Shown here: positions 29,451 through 38,095 of the stretch, piece by piece
Numbering within the stretch: position 1 is the first letter of the stretch
Layout: the number at the start of each line of letters is the position of its first letter
NCBI GenBank assembly: GCA_937902925.1
Contig: CALFNN010000070.1
Location: 310,001 to 374,000 of the forward strand
Reading direction: 5' to 3'
DNA: 64,000 bases
Source of the DNA: an uncultured Opitutaceae bacterium
GTDB taxonomy: Bacteria > Verrucomicrobiota > Verrucomicrobiia > Opitutales > Opitutaceae
The notes under the pieces: model-generated
The model's input: the letters and a program-made list of their open reading frames with translations, nothing else
Told to the model about the DNA's origin: nothing
The model's database searches: none
Position numbers and translations under genes: made by a program

Positions 29451-30731
29451 AAAAATAAAAAAACCAACGACGTCCCATTCGCCTACCACGCCGAGTTCGA
29501 GCTGGAAATCGCCACGCTCACCAATCTCGGTTCCGGCCTCGGCCGCGTGGCGCTTTCGGCCTCCCAGCTTTCGGCTCTCGGCGCGGAGCCGGCCCAGTCA
29601 CCGGGCGGCTGGGTCGTGATGGTTCCCTTCACGCTTCCCGGCGAACGCGTCCGTGCCCGCGTCTTCCGCAACCACAAGAATTTCTCCGAAGCCGATCTTG
29701 TGGAAGTTCTCGTGCCCTCCCCGCATCGCACGACACCGCGTTGTCCGCTTTTCGGCCGCTGCGGCGGCTGCCAATACCAGCACCTCGCCTATGCGGAACA
29801 GCTCGCGTGGAAGCAGCGCCAGGTCGCCGAACTCCTCCAGCACATGGCCGGCATCGAGTTCCCGGTTGCGCCGGTCATCGCCTCGCCGCGCGAGTTCGGC
29901 TACCGCTCGAAAATCACGCCGCACTTCAATCCGCCACGCGACCCATCTGTTGCCCCGTCCATCGGATTCCTCCGGCAGGGCACCCGCTTCGACATCGTCG
30001 ACGTCCCGCGCTGTGACATCGCCACCGACGCCATCAACGAGAAACTCCCCGCGGTCCGTGCTCGGGTCCACGAGCGCGCCGCCGCCGGCGAATTCTCCCG
30101 CGCCGCCACGCTTCTCCTCCGCGACGCCGGCGGCACGGTCACAACCGATTACGACGCCGTCGTCACCGAGACGGTCGGTGACCTGAAACTCCATTTTCTC
30201 GCCCGCGATTTTTTCCAAAACAATCCGTTCATCCTTCCCGCCTTCACCAGCTACGTCCGCGACCAGGCCGCGGCCAGCGGCGCGCGTTTCCTCGTCGACG
30301 CTTACTGCGGCAGCGGCCTCTTCGCGCTCACGGCCGCGCGCGCGTTCGAACGCGTCGCCGGCGTCGAGATCAGCGAAAGCAGCGTCAAGTTCGCGCGCGA
30401 AAACGCCGCCGCGAACGCCATCGCCAACGCGAACTTCCTCGCCGGCGACGCCGCCGCGATCTTCGCCGGCCTCGATCCCGCCTTCGCGCCTGCCGACACG
30501 GCCGTGATCATCGACCCGCCGCGCAAAGGCTGCGACGAGTCCTTCCTGACGCAACTCTTCGCCTTTGGCCCGCGCGCCGTCGTCTACGTCTCGTGCGACC
30601 CCGCCACGCAGATGCGCGACCTCCGTCATTTCCTCGCCGCCGGCTACCGCCTCACCGCCGTCCAGCCCTTCGACCTCTTCCCCCAAACCCGCCACCTCGA
30701 GTGTGTGCTGACCTTGCAACGCCACATGTGA
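29445..30731 (+). CDS. RlmD/RumA-type 23S rRNA (uracil-C5)-methyltransferase
   Basis: About 428 residues. An N-terminal TRAM domain is followed by an iron-sulfur site (CPLFGRCGGCQYQHL), a Rossmann SAM domain (VDAYCGSGLFAL) and IIDPPRKGCDE. The catalytic cysteine lies in VYVSCDPATQMRDL, then FDLFPQTRHLECV. It methylates a specific uridine in 23S rRNA or tRNA; which one is uncertain. In-frame GTGs occur at 29415, 29427, 29436 and 29445. I chose 29445, the last, in the right arm of the hairpin repeat. Confidence 0.9.
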   Translation: MGKNKKTNDVPFAYHAEFELEIATLTNLGSGLGRVALSASQLSALGAEPAQSPGGWVVMVPFTLPGERVRARVFRNHKNFSEADLVEVLVPSPHRTTPRCPLFGRCGGCQYQHLAYAEQLAWKQRQVAELLQHMAGIEFPVAPVIASPREFGYRSKITPHFNPPRDPSVAPSIGFLRQGTRFDIVDVPRCDIATDAINEKLPAVRARVHERAAAGEFSRAATLLLRDAGGTVTTDYDAVVTETVGDLKLHFLARDFFQNNPFILPAFTSYVRDQAAASGARFLVDAYCGSGLFALTAARAFERVAGVEISESSVKFARENAAANAIANANFLAGDAAAIFAGLDPAFAPADTAVIIDPPRKGCDESFLTQLFAFGPRAVVYVSCDPATQMRDLRHFLAAGYRLTAVQPFDLFPQTRHLECVLTLQRHM

Positions 30732-30786
30732 AGCGTTGCTTCTAACCAGGATTGCAGCAGGCGGCGATTTCCCCAGTCTCCGCGCC

Positions 30787-33018
30787 ATGCCCAGTTCGAA
30801 CCACCCCTGGCACTTCTTCCGCACCGGCGGCCTCGACCAGGTGGCACTCACATCCAGCGCCGACCTGCTCGCGCTCGATCAGCTCGACCAGAAACTCTGG
30901 GTCGCGCTGAGCTGCCCCGTCACGGGCATCGAACTCGACGAAAAAACCCTCGCCCTCGTCGACGCCGATGCCGACGGCCACATCCGCGTCCCCGAAATCG
31001 TCGCCGCGGTCCAATGGGCCGCCGCCCGCCTCGCCGAACCGGCCGACCTCCTGCAGGGTGCCGACGCCCTCCCGCTCGCCGCGTTCAACTCCGCGACGCC
31101 CGAGGGCAAAATCCTCCTCGGCTCCACCAGGCAGATTCTCGCCAACCTCGGCAAAAAAGACGCCGCTGCCATTTCCGTCGCCGACGCCGCCGACACCGCG
31201 AAAATTTACTCCGCCAATCCGCTCAACGGCGACGGCGTCATTCCCCCCGAGGCGACCGAGGACCCCGCCGTCCAGGCGCTCATCAAGGACATCGTCGCCT
31301 GCGGCGGCGGCACCGCCGACCGCACCGGTTCGGCCGGCGTCACGGCCGCGCAGATCGAATCCTTCTTCACCGACCTCGCGGCTTATGTCGCCTGGGTCGG
31401 CCAGAGTGCCACGAAGGAAATCGCGATCCTCGACGATGGCACCGACGCCGCGTGCTCCGCGATCAAGGCGGTCCGCGCCAAGGTCGACGACTACTTCGCC
31501 CGCTGCCAGCTCGCCGCCTTCGACGCCCGCGCCCTCGCCGCGCTCAACCGCAGCGAAACCGAATATCTGGTCATCGCGGCGAAGGACATGCAACTCGCCG
31601 CCGCGGAAGTCAGCGCCCTGCCGCTCGCGCGCATCGAGGCCGCCAAGCCCCTGCCGCTCCTCGAACACGTCAACCCGTCCTGGGCCGCCGCCCTCGCGAT
31701 CCTCCACGCCAAGGCCGTCGCCCCGATCTTCGGCGCCGCCAAAACGACCCTCACCGCCGCGGAGTGGGCCGACCTCAATTCCCGGTTCGCCCCCTACGAA
31801 ACCTGGCTCGGCGGCAAGACCGGCGGCGCCGTCGAAAAACTCGGCCTCGCACGCATGAAGGAAATCCTCGCCGGCCCCGGCCGCGCCGCCCTCGCCGCGC
31901 TCGTCGCCCGCGACGCCGCCCTCGAGCCCGAATACAAGGCCATCACCGACGTCGAGCGTCTCGTCCGTTACCATCGCGACCTCCGCACGCTCCTCCACAA
32001 TTTCGTCAACTTCGCCGATTTCTACTCACCCGACCGCCCCGCCGTGTTCCAAGCCGGCACGCTCTACCTCGACAGCCGCTCGACCGAGCTCTGCCTCCGC
32101 GTCGCCGGGCCGAGTCCGCTGGCCGCGATGAGCAAAGCCTACATCGCCTACTGCACCTGCACCCGCGCCGGCTCGCCGCCGCTGGCCATCGCCGCGTGTT
32201 TCACGCAGGGCGACAGCGATTACCTTTTTGTCGGCCGCCACGGCGTGTTCTACGACCGCGCAGGTCACGACTGGGACGCCGTTGTCACCAGCCTCGTCGA
32301 CAATCCCATCAGCATCCGCCAGGCGTTCTGGGCGCCCTACAAGAAATTCGTCCGGATGATCGAGGAGCAGGTCGCCAAACGCGCCGCCGCCGCCGAGGCG
32401 GAATCGACCGGCAAGCTCGCCACGGTGGCGGAGAAAACCGCCAATGCCGATAAATCCGGTCCCGTCGTCGCGTCGAAGAAAATCGACGTCGGCACCGTCG
32501 CCGCCCTCGGTGTCGCCGTCGGCGCTATCAGCGGCGCGCTGGCCGCCATCGGCGCCGGTCTCGCCCACCTCGCCATCTGGAAACTCCCGCTCGTCCTCCT
32601 CGGGCTGGTCCTCGTGATTTCGCTGCCGTCCATGGCCATCGCCTGGCTCAAGCTCCGCCAGCGCACGCTCGGCCCGATCCTCGAGGCCAACGGTTGGGCC
32701 GTGAACGGCCGCGTCCGGATCAACATCCCGTTCGGTGCCGCGCTGACCGCTGTCGCCAAGCTTCCGCCCGGCGCGCATCGCTCGCTTGAGGATCCCTATG
32801 AGGACAAGGAGGCCGCGCGCCAGAAACGCCGCGCGGTGGCCCTGCTCGTCGTGCTCGTCCTCGCCGGCGTCGCGATCTGGATCCGGTGGGATGCCACGCA
32901 GCATCGCGCCGACGATGGCACCCCGCGCTACTTCTGGCAATCGCGTCCCGCCCCCGCCGCCCCCGTGGCGGCTCCCACCGCCGCCGCCGCTCCGGCACCG
33001 GCGGCACCGAAATCCTGA
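30787..33018 (+). CDS. Large EF-hand-containing membrane protein, uncharacterised
   Basis: 743 residues. A canonical EF-hand loop, DADADGHIRVPE, lies near residues 59-70, and a degenerate second one (NPLNGDGVIPPE) near 150. The long middle (about 180-560) is helical, Ala/Leu rich and has no recognised catalytic motif. Two hydrophobic segments appear near residues 585-640 and one near 688-705, followed by a Pro/Ala tail. Calcium binding at the first loop is likely; function is unknown. The ATG at 30787 is chosen over a TTG upstream. Confidence 0.75.
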   Translation: MPSSNHPWHFFRTGGLDQVALTSSADLLALDQLDQKLWVALSCPVTGIELDEKTLALVDADADGHIRVPEIVAAVQWAAARLAEPADLLQGADALPLAAFNSATPEGKILLGSTRQILANLGKKDAAAISVADAADTAKIYSANPLNGDGVIPPEATEDPAVQALIKDIVACGGGTADRTGSAGVTAAQIESFFTDLAAYVAWVGQSATKEIAILDDGTDAACSAIKAVRAKVDDYFARCQLAAFDARALAALNRSETEYLVIAAKDMQLAAAEVSALPLARIEAAKPLPLLEHVNPSWAAALAILHAKAVAPIFGAAKTTLTAAEWADLNSRFAPYETWLGGKTGGAVEKLGLARMKEILAGPGRAALAALVARDAALEPEYKAITDVERLVRYHRDLRTLLHNFVNFADFYSPDRPAVFQAGTLYLDSRSTELCLRVAGPSPLAAMSKAYIAYCTCTRAGSPPLAIAACFTQGDSDYLFVGRHGVFYDRAGHDWDAVVTSLVDNPISIRQAFWAPYKKFVRMIEEQVAKRAAAAEAESTGKLATVAEKTANADKSGPVVASKKIDVGTVAALGVAVGAISGALAAIGAGLAHLAIWKLPLVLLGLVLVISLPSMAIAWLKLRQRTLGPILEANGWAVNGRVRINIPFGAALTAVAKLPPGAHRSLEDPYEDKEAARQKRRAVALLVVLVLAGVAIWIRWDATQHRADDGTPRYFWQSRPAPAAPVAAPTAAAAPAPAAPKS

Positions 33019-33027
33019 CCCTCGGCT

Positions 33028-33732
33028 TCAGCGCGCCTCGTTCCACTCCGGCGAGGAGTATTGCTCCACGAGCCCGCCGACCTCCTCTTCATTGATATCA
33101 GGCCACGGCGTCACCGTGGGCTCGAGTTTCAGGGTCAGCGCAAGCTTCGTGGCAAACGCTTCGCCCAACGCCTCCCAATCCACCGTCGCACCCGCCGCCG
33201 GTCGCCAGATCGAACCCTGAAACAGCAGCCCGCGCTTGTTTCGCTTCTGCGCGGCGCCCGCGATCTTCTCGCCCGTCGTCTCGTGCACGACGTCGTAGAT
33301 CTCCGCGCGCTGAAAGCACACGCCCGCCGGCGCCTCGTCCGGATCTTTCGCCGGCTTCGTGACGGCCGGCACGCCGAGGCCGCGCAGCGCCGCCGCCAGG
33401 GCCTCGTGCACCTCGCGGTAGCTCTGCGTTGCCCGCAAATCCTCCAGCGGATGCCCGCGCGGAATCACCAGCGCATACGTCCAGTCGTCGCGATGATCGA
33501 CCACGCCGCCACCCGTCGGCCGCCGGCACAGGTCGAACGGCTGCCCGGGTGGCAGTTGCCCGCGCACGAACTCGATTTTCTGGCTGTAGCCAAACGTGAA
33601 CGCCGGCCGGTGCCATCCGTAATGCCGGAACCGCACCGCCTCCGCCCGCGGGTAGCGCTGGAGCAGCAGAAAATCGTTCGCCATGTTTTCGGCGGCGCCG
33701 GCGGTGCGGATGGGAAGAATTTCCAGATTCAT
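33028..33732 (-). CDS. Lipoate-protein ligase A-like protein
   Basis: 234 residues from ATG 33732. The fold is the biotin/lipoate ligase type, with the signature LCRRPTGGGVVDHRDDWTYALV and later KIAGAAQKRNKRGLLFQGSI, where the lysine region binds the acyl-adenylate. It may transfer lipoate or octanoate to lipoyl domains. The accessory C-terminal domain of E. coli LplA is missing, as in many bacterial homologues. The start codon directly abuts the inverted repeat at 33733-33821. Confidence 0.8.
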   Translation of the reverse strand: MNLEILPIRTAGAAENMANDFLLLQRYPRAEAVRFRHYGWHRPAFTFGYSQKIEFVRGQLPPGQPFDLCRRPTGGGVVDHRDDWTYALVIPRGHPLEDLRATQSYREVHEALAAALRGLGVPAVTKPAKDPDEAPAGVCFQRAEIYDVVHETTGEKIAGAAQKRNKRGLLFQGSIWRPAAGATVDWEALGEAFATKLALTLKLEPTVTPWPDINEEEVGGLVEQYSSPEWNEAR

Positions 33733-33821
33733 GTGAAACGCGGAGAGCGCAAAGGACGCGGAGCAGAAAGCCAAGATTCGTCCGCGGCGCCTCTGTGCTC
33801 TTCGCGTCCTCCGCGTTTCAC
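33733..33821. repeat. Inverted repeat between rmlD and the lipoate ligase gene
   Basis: Perfect 13-bp outer arms, GTGAAACGCGGAG at 33733-33745 and CTCCGCGTTTCAC at 33809-33821, with further partial pairing inward (GACGCGGAG words against CTTCGCGTC words). The left arm touches the start codon of the lipoate ligase gene. The TGA of rmlD (33818-33820) lies within the right arm. Confidence 0.75.
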
Positions 33822-34750
33822 GTTTGGGAAAAATACCACGCGCGCACCGGCGCCGGCACTGTCAGTTCGCCGAGTTGTTCTGCGATCGTCTGCGGCCGGG
33901 TCTTCAGTTTTCCCGCGAGCGGCGCGACGTCGAGCGCGAGGCACGCCTGCCGCCTTTGCGCCGCCGCGGGCGTTTCGCTCCGGGTCACCGCCATCATCGG
34001 CGCCTGGGCTTCCGTCAGCTTGAAATGGTCGCGCAACCGCCGGCCGAGCGCGTGGCGTGAAATCAATTCCGCGCCGGCCCAGTGCCACACGCCCGTCACG
34101 TCCCGCCGTTCGCACAACTCGACCATCGCCTCGGCGAGGTTTTCCGCGGTGCAGGGCTGGCGGAACTCGTCCGTGTAAAGCTTCGCCGTCTTGCCCGCCG
34201 CCCAGTCGCCGAGCAACCGCTCGTGCAGGCTGCGTTTGCCGCCCGCGCTGTTGCCCATGAGCAGCGGCGCCCGCAGGGTCACGGCAAATTCCCCCGCCGC
34301 CGCGTGGACGGCGCGCTCGCTCTCCACTTTTTGCCGGCCGTAAAGATTGATCGGCGATGTCGGGTCGCCCGCCGAGTAGGGCGTGCGGCGCGCGCCGTCG
34401 AAAACCTGCTCGGACGAGAGATGCACCAGCCGCGCGCTCAGGTGATGCGCAAGCCGGCCCAGCGCCGCCGGGAGCGCCACGTTCATCACCTGCGACCGCG
34501 CGGGATCGGCCTCGCAGGCCTCGGGTGTGGACACCGCCGCCGCGTTGACGATCGCGTCGGGAAACGCCTCGAGGACCGCCCCGCTCGTCGCGGCCTCGTC
34601 CGCGAGATCGAGCGCGATCTTTTTTGCCACGCCCTCGATTTTCCCCTCGAACCCGCCCACGACGCCGACGACCTTGTGCCCGCGTCGCGCCGCCACCCCG
34701 GCAAACGCCGACCCAACCAGGCCGGATGCCCCCGTGAGAAAAATCTTCAT
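33818..34750 (-). CDS. RmlD-like dTDP-4-dehydrorhamnose reductase (SDR)
   Basis: 310 residues. An extended SDR: MKIFLTGASGLVGSAFAGVAA binds the cofactor, STPEACEADP and LSSEQVFDGARRTPYSAGDPTSPINLYGRQKVESE match the RmlD family with Tyr-x3-Lys (YGRQK). RmlD makes dTDP-rhamnose, but no other rhamnose genes are here, so a different sugar or thio-nucleoside substrate is possible. ATG 34750 overlaps the sixA stop (ATGA). Its own stop lies in the inverted repeat. Confidence 0.8.
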   Translation of the reverse strand: MKIFLTGASGLVGSAFAGVAARRGHKVVGVVGGFEGKIEGVAKKIALDLADEAATSGAVLEAFPDAIVNAAAVSTPEACEADPARSQVMNVALPAALGRLAHHLSARLVHLSSEQVFDGARRTPYSAGDPTSPINLYGRQKVESERAVHAAAGEFAVTLRAPLLMGNSAGGKRSLHERLLGDWAAGKTAKLYTDEFRQPCTAENLAEAMVELCERRDVTGVWHWAGAELISRHALGRRLRDHFKLTEAQAPMMAVTRSETPAAAQRRQACLALDVAPLAGKLKTRPQTIAEQLGELTVPAPVRAWYFSQT

Positions 34751-35211
34751 CCCGACGACTCCGGCGACACCAGCCAGCGCACCACCCAGCGGGTGCCGTA
34801 GCGCTCCAGCGCGAGTGCGGCGCATTTTTTCAACACGAACACCGGCGGCTCCGCCTCACCGGTCACGAGCAGCGACGCGAGCGCGCTGAGGTGCGGCTCG
34901 TGTCCGACAATCGCCACATCCCGGCGCAGCCGGTTGAGCCGGCGGGCGATGACGCGCGGATCGTCGTCCGGCGTCAACCCGGACACCCGGTGCAACGGCA
35001 CCGGCAATTTTGCGCGTCGCGCCAGCAACCCGGCGGTCTGCCGCGCGCGCACCAACGGGCTGTGCCACAGCGCCGCCGGCTGGAAATTTTCCTGCCGCCG
35101 CACGACGCCCGCCAGCGCCCGCACCTGGGCACGACCGCGCTTGCTCAGCGGCCGCGCCGCATCGCTGCCGCCGTCGAGCGCGTGGGCGTGGCGAATCAGG
35201 TAAAGGAGCAT
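34747..35211 (-). CDS. SixA-like phosphohistidine phosphatase
   Basis: 154 residues of the histidine phosphatase superfamily. The catalytic LIRHAHALDGG, the second arginine in SPLVRARQTAGLL and VGHEPHLSALASLL are present. SixA removes phosphate from histidines of phosphorelay HPt domains; here hybrid kinases with a receiver and HPt occur nearby, which is suggestive only. Start at 35211 (MLLYLIRHAH) is preferred over an extension to 35247. Confidence 0.83.
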   Translation of the reverse strand: MLLYLIRHAHALDGGSDAARPLSKRGRAQVRALAGVVRRQENFQPAALWHSPLVRARQTAGLLARRAKLPVPLHRVSGLTPDDDPRVIARRLNRLRRDVAIVGHEPHLSALASLLVTGEAEPPVFVLKKCAALALERYGTRWVVRWLVSPESSG

Positions 35212-35271
35212 GTCCGTTCGATGAGGTTCGATTCGTTGTCCATCCACGCTCTCGCGTCTGCCGGGCCCTGC

Positions 35272-36846
35272 CTACGGCGTATCGAGCAGCGTGCGCGCCG
35301 CCTTGAGCAGTTCGCTCAGCGCATACGGCTTGTTCAGGCTGGCCTGGCGGGCGGGCGCGAGCCAGGCGACCGGCATCTTGAAATCGTGATTGCCGGTGCA
35401 GAGCACGCGCAGGCCGCGGTGGGTGCCGAGCAACTTGCGCGCAAGTTTCTCCCCCTCGCCGGCGAGCCCCCCGATGAGCAACTGCACCGGCCGGTCCTGC
35501 TCCTGCACTTCGCGCATCGCGGCCGCGGCCGACTTCGCCGCGAACACCCGATAGCCGTCGGTCGTGAGAATCCCCGCCACCATTTTCCGGACGAGGTCGT
35601 CGTCCTCGACCAGCAGCACGGCTTCCGTGCCGCGCGCGATCGGCAGCGCCGGCACGGTCGCGGGCACGGGCGCCACCGCCTCGCGCACCGCCGGCAGGAG
35701 GATTTCGAACGTCGAGCCGACCAGCAGCGAACTCCTCACCGCGATGAAGCCGCCGCTCTGCTGCACGACGCCATAGACGAGCGCGAGCCCGAGCCCGGTG
35801 CCCTTGCCCTCGGGCTTGGTCGTGAAAAACGGCTCGAACAGGTGCTTGAGCGTCTCCGCGTCCATCCCCGTGCCGTTGTCCGCCACGCTGATCGCGACGT
35901 AGCGCCCCGGCGGCGTGTCAGTCAGCCGGCGGTTGAGCCCGACCTTGATCTCGCGATTGGCCGTCGCGATGACGACGCGGCCGTGCTTGCGCAACGCGTC
36001 GCGCGCGTTGAGCACCAGGTTCAGCAGGACCTGCTGGAATTGCGCCGCATCGGTCCGCACATTCGCGAGATCGCCGGCGAGTTCGAGGTCGAGCCGGCCA
36101 CCGTCGCCGAGGAGCCGCCGCAGGATCTCGGCGTTGTCCTGCACGAGCAAATTCAGGTTGATCGTGCGGGCGTTGAATGGCTGCCGCCGGCTGAACGCCA
36201 GCAGTTGCTGCGTGAGCCCGGCGGCCTTGCGCCCCGCGTTGTGAATCTCCGACACCTGCCGCAGCGCCTGCGGGTTCGCCGTCACGTGCTGGGCGAGCAT
36301 CTCGCAGTAGCCGTTGATGACCGAGAGCAGGTTGTTGAAGTCGTGCGCCACGCCGCCCGCGAGCCGGCCCACCGCGTCAAGCCGCTGCGCGTGCACGAGC
36401 GCCTCCTGCAGCCGGCGTTTTTCCGTCTGGTCGCGGTAGGTCGCCACCACGTGCGTCACCCGGCCGCGCGCGTCGCACAACGGATCGAAGCTCCACGCCG
36501 CGCTGATCGCCGTGCCGTCGGCGCGGCGCAAAAATCCCTCGCCGACCAGCGGCTGGCCCGGCAGCGCCTTCGGCAGCCAGCGCCGCAACCGTTCGACATC
36601 CGTCCGCTCGTCGTGGAGCACGCCGTGGGCCCGGCCGACGAGCTCGCCGGCGCTGTGGCCCGTCATCGCGCAAAAGCTGTCGTTGGCGAACAGGATCTTC
36701 AGCCCATGCGGCCCCATCCGCCGGTCCGCGATGAATACGCCTTCGCTCTGCGCCCGCAGCGCCGCGGCCAGCAGGAACGCCGGCACGCCCCGGGCCGCGG
36801 CGCGTTTCACTTTGGCGCGACGGCGGGTCTTCGCCTTCGCACTCAC
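35272..36846 (-). CDS. PAS histidine kinase with degenerate receiver
   Basis: 524 residues from GTG 36846. A PAS domain (about 28-145, with ILFANDSFCAMTGHSAGELVG) is followed by HisKA with His168 (GGVAHDFNNLLSVING) and HATPase (NLVLNARDAL, VADNGTGM, GKGTGLGLALV). A C-terminal receiver-like domain starts VLLVEDDDLVRKM near 410. The expected phosphoacceptor Asp near residue 459 is Gly (QLLIGGLAG), though the KP motif at 506 remains. So it is probably a pseudoreceiver. No membrane segment. Its GTG overlaps the pdxH stop (GTGA). Confidence 0.88.
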   Translation of the reverse strand: MSAKAKTRRRAKVKRAAARGVPAFLLAAALRAQSEGVFIADRRMGPHGLKILFANDSFCAMTGHSAGELVGRAHGVLHDERTDVERLRRWLPKALPGQPLVGEGFLRRADGTAISAAWSFDPLCDARGRVTHVVATYRDQTEKRRLQEALVHAQRLDAVGRLAGGVAHDFNNLLSVINGYCEMLAQHVTANPQALRQVSEIHNAGRKAAGLTQQLLAFSRRQPFNARTINLNLLVQDNAEILRRLLGDGGRLDLELAGDLANVRTDAAQFQQVLLNLVLNARDALRKHGRVVIATANREIKVGLNRRLTDTPPGRYVAISVADNGTGMDAETLKHLFEPFFTTKPEGKGTGLGLALVYGVVQQSGGFIAVRSSLLVGSTFEILLPAVREAVAPVPATVPALPIARGTEAVLLVEDDDLVRKMVAGILTTDGYRVFAAKSAAAAMREVQEQDRPVQLLIGGLAGEGEKLARKLLGTHRGLRVLCTGNHDFKMPVAWLAPARQASLNKPYALSELLKAARTLLDTP

Positions 36847-37481
36847 GGCGCGAGACGCTCGACGGACCAGCCGCCGTCTTTCCCGCGGCGGTAACGCAAC
36901 CGGTCGTGCAACCGGCTGCGCCGGCCCTGCCAGAATTCGACGGTCTCGGGGTTCAGCCGCCAGCCGCCCCAGTGCGGCGGGCGCGGCACTTCCTGCCCGG
37001 CGTATTTTTTCTCCAGTTCCTTCATCGCGTCCTCCAGCACCTTCCGCCCGGCGACGATCGAGCTCTGCGCCGAGGCCCACGCCCCGAGCTGGCTCGCGTG
37101 CGGCCGCGAGTGGAAATACGCGTCGCTCTCCTCCGGCGCGACCTTCGCGACCGCGCCTTCGACGATCACCTGCCGCTCGAGCGCGATCCACGGAAACAGC
37201 AGCGTGGCGTGCGGGTTCGCCTCGAGCTCGCGGCCCTTGCGGCTGTCGTAGTTCGAGAAAAACACGAACCCGCGCCCATCGATGCCCTTGAGCAGCATCG
37301 TGCGCGCCGACGGCCGCCCGTCGCGCGCCGCCGTCGTCACCACCATCGCATTCGGCTCCACGATTTTTGCCGCCTCCGCCTCCTGAAACCATTTCTCGAA
37401 CTGGCGGAACGGATCGCGCGCGAGGTCTTTCTCCGCGAGTCCCGCGAGGGCGTAGTCTTTTCTCAGGTCGGCCAGTGGCAT
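36843..37481 (-). CDS. pdxH: Pyridoxamine 5'-phosphate oxidase PdxH (canonical copy)
   Basis: 212 residues. It makes pyridoxal phosphate, using FMN and oxygen. It has the standard blocks [50 protein letters not shown] and PHWGGWRLNPETVEFWQGR, and the canonical ending RRSRLHDRLRYRR. This is the better candidate for the housekeeping enzyme; the 5.1-kb paralogue is divergent at the C-terminus. The stop overlaps the kinase start as GTGA, an unusual but tight linkage. Confidence 0.93.
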   Translation of the reverse strand: MPLADLRKDYALAGLAEKDLARDPFRQFEKWFQEAEAAKIVEPNAMVVTTAARDGRPSARTMLLKGIDGRGFVFFSNYDSRKGRELEANPHATLLFPWIALERQVIVEGAVAKVAPEESDAYFHSRPHASQLGAWASAQSSIVAGRKVLEDAMKELEKKYAGQEVPRPPHWGGWRLNPETVEFWQGRRSRLHDRLRYRRGKDGGWSVERLAP

Positions 37482-37521
37482 CGGCGGCCACGCTGGGCCG
37501 GACGCGCGGCGCTGTCAAAAG

Positions 37522-37989
37522 TCATCTGGTCAGCGCCCGGATCGACGCGCGGGCGCCGGGAAACTCGCGCTCGAGCGCGCTCCGTTCGCCCGGTTCGAAA
37601 TCATTGTCGTCCCACGGCGGCGTCAGCGTGCAGCCGAGCAGCGCCCAGCCGCGCCCGCCCGAACCCGCCAGTCGCGCGCCCTGCCATGCTCCCGCCGGCA
37701 CGACCAATTGCGGGACTTCCGCGGCCAGCACGTCATTTCCGAGGATCGTCCGCCGCCCGGCTTCCCCGCCGGTCCCGAGCATCAAGTGTTCAACCCGGTC
37801 GCCCGCGTAAAAATGCCAGATTTCGGTCGCCCGCCTCATCCGGTGCAGTGCCGAGAAGTCCTCCGGCGTCAGCAGGAAATGGATCGCCGACCCCGCCGCG
37901 TCCCGCCACGTCTGGCGGAAAAAACCTCCCTCGCGCGGCAATGGGAAAAGCCCCAGCGTCTCGACGATCTTCCGGGCATCGACGTTCAC
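37522..37989 (-). CDS. DUF985 cupin-fold protein
   Basis: 155 residues from GTG 37989. Typical of the DUF985/cupin_5 family: LGLFPLPREGGFFRQTWRD, SAIHFLLTPEDFSALHRMRRATEIWHFYAGD, VPAGAWQGARL and the ending GCTLTPPWDDNDFEPGER. The family binds small sugars or metals; function in bacteria is not settled. Between it and the divergent M20 gene lies a decayed word-like repeat. Confidence 0.85.
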   Translation of the reverse strand: MNVDARKIVETLGLFPLPREGGFFRQTWRDAAGSAIHFLLTPEDFSALHRMRRATEIWHFYAGDRVEHLMLGTGGEAGRRTILGNDVLAAEVPQLVVPAGAWQGARLAGSGGRGWALLGCTLTPPWDDNDFEPGERSALEREFPGARASIRALTR

Positions 37990-38015
37990 GGAGCGGGTTT
38001 TGCACCATGAAGCCG

Positions 38016-38068
38016 CCGGAATACACCGAAAAACCAGTCCTCCGCCCGGAAATTTTCCGTGTGTTCGG
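38016..38068. repeat. Decayed copy of the TTCCGTGTG inverted repeat
   Basis: CCGGAATACACCGAAAA at 38016-38032 faces TTTTCCGTGTGTTCGG at 38053-38068 as an imperfect inverted repeat. The words match those of the arms at 29356-29450. Again it occupies a divergent intergenic space, here between the DUF985 and M20 genes. Confidence 0.55.
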
Positions 38069-38095
38069 ACCGCCCGTTTGTCACCTTCGACCCTT

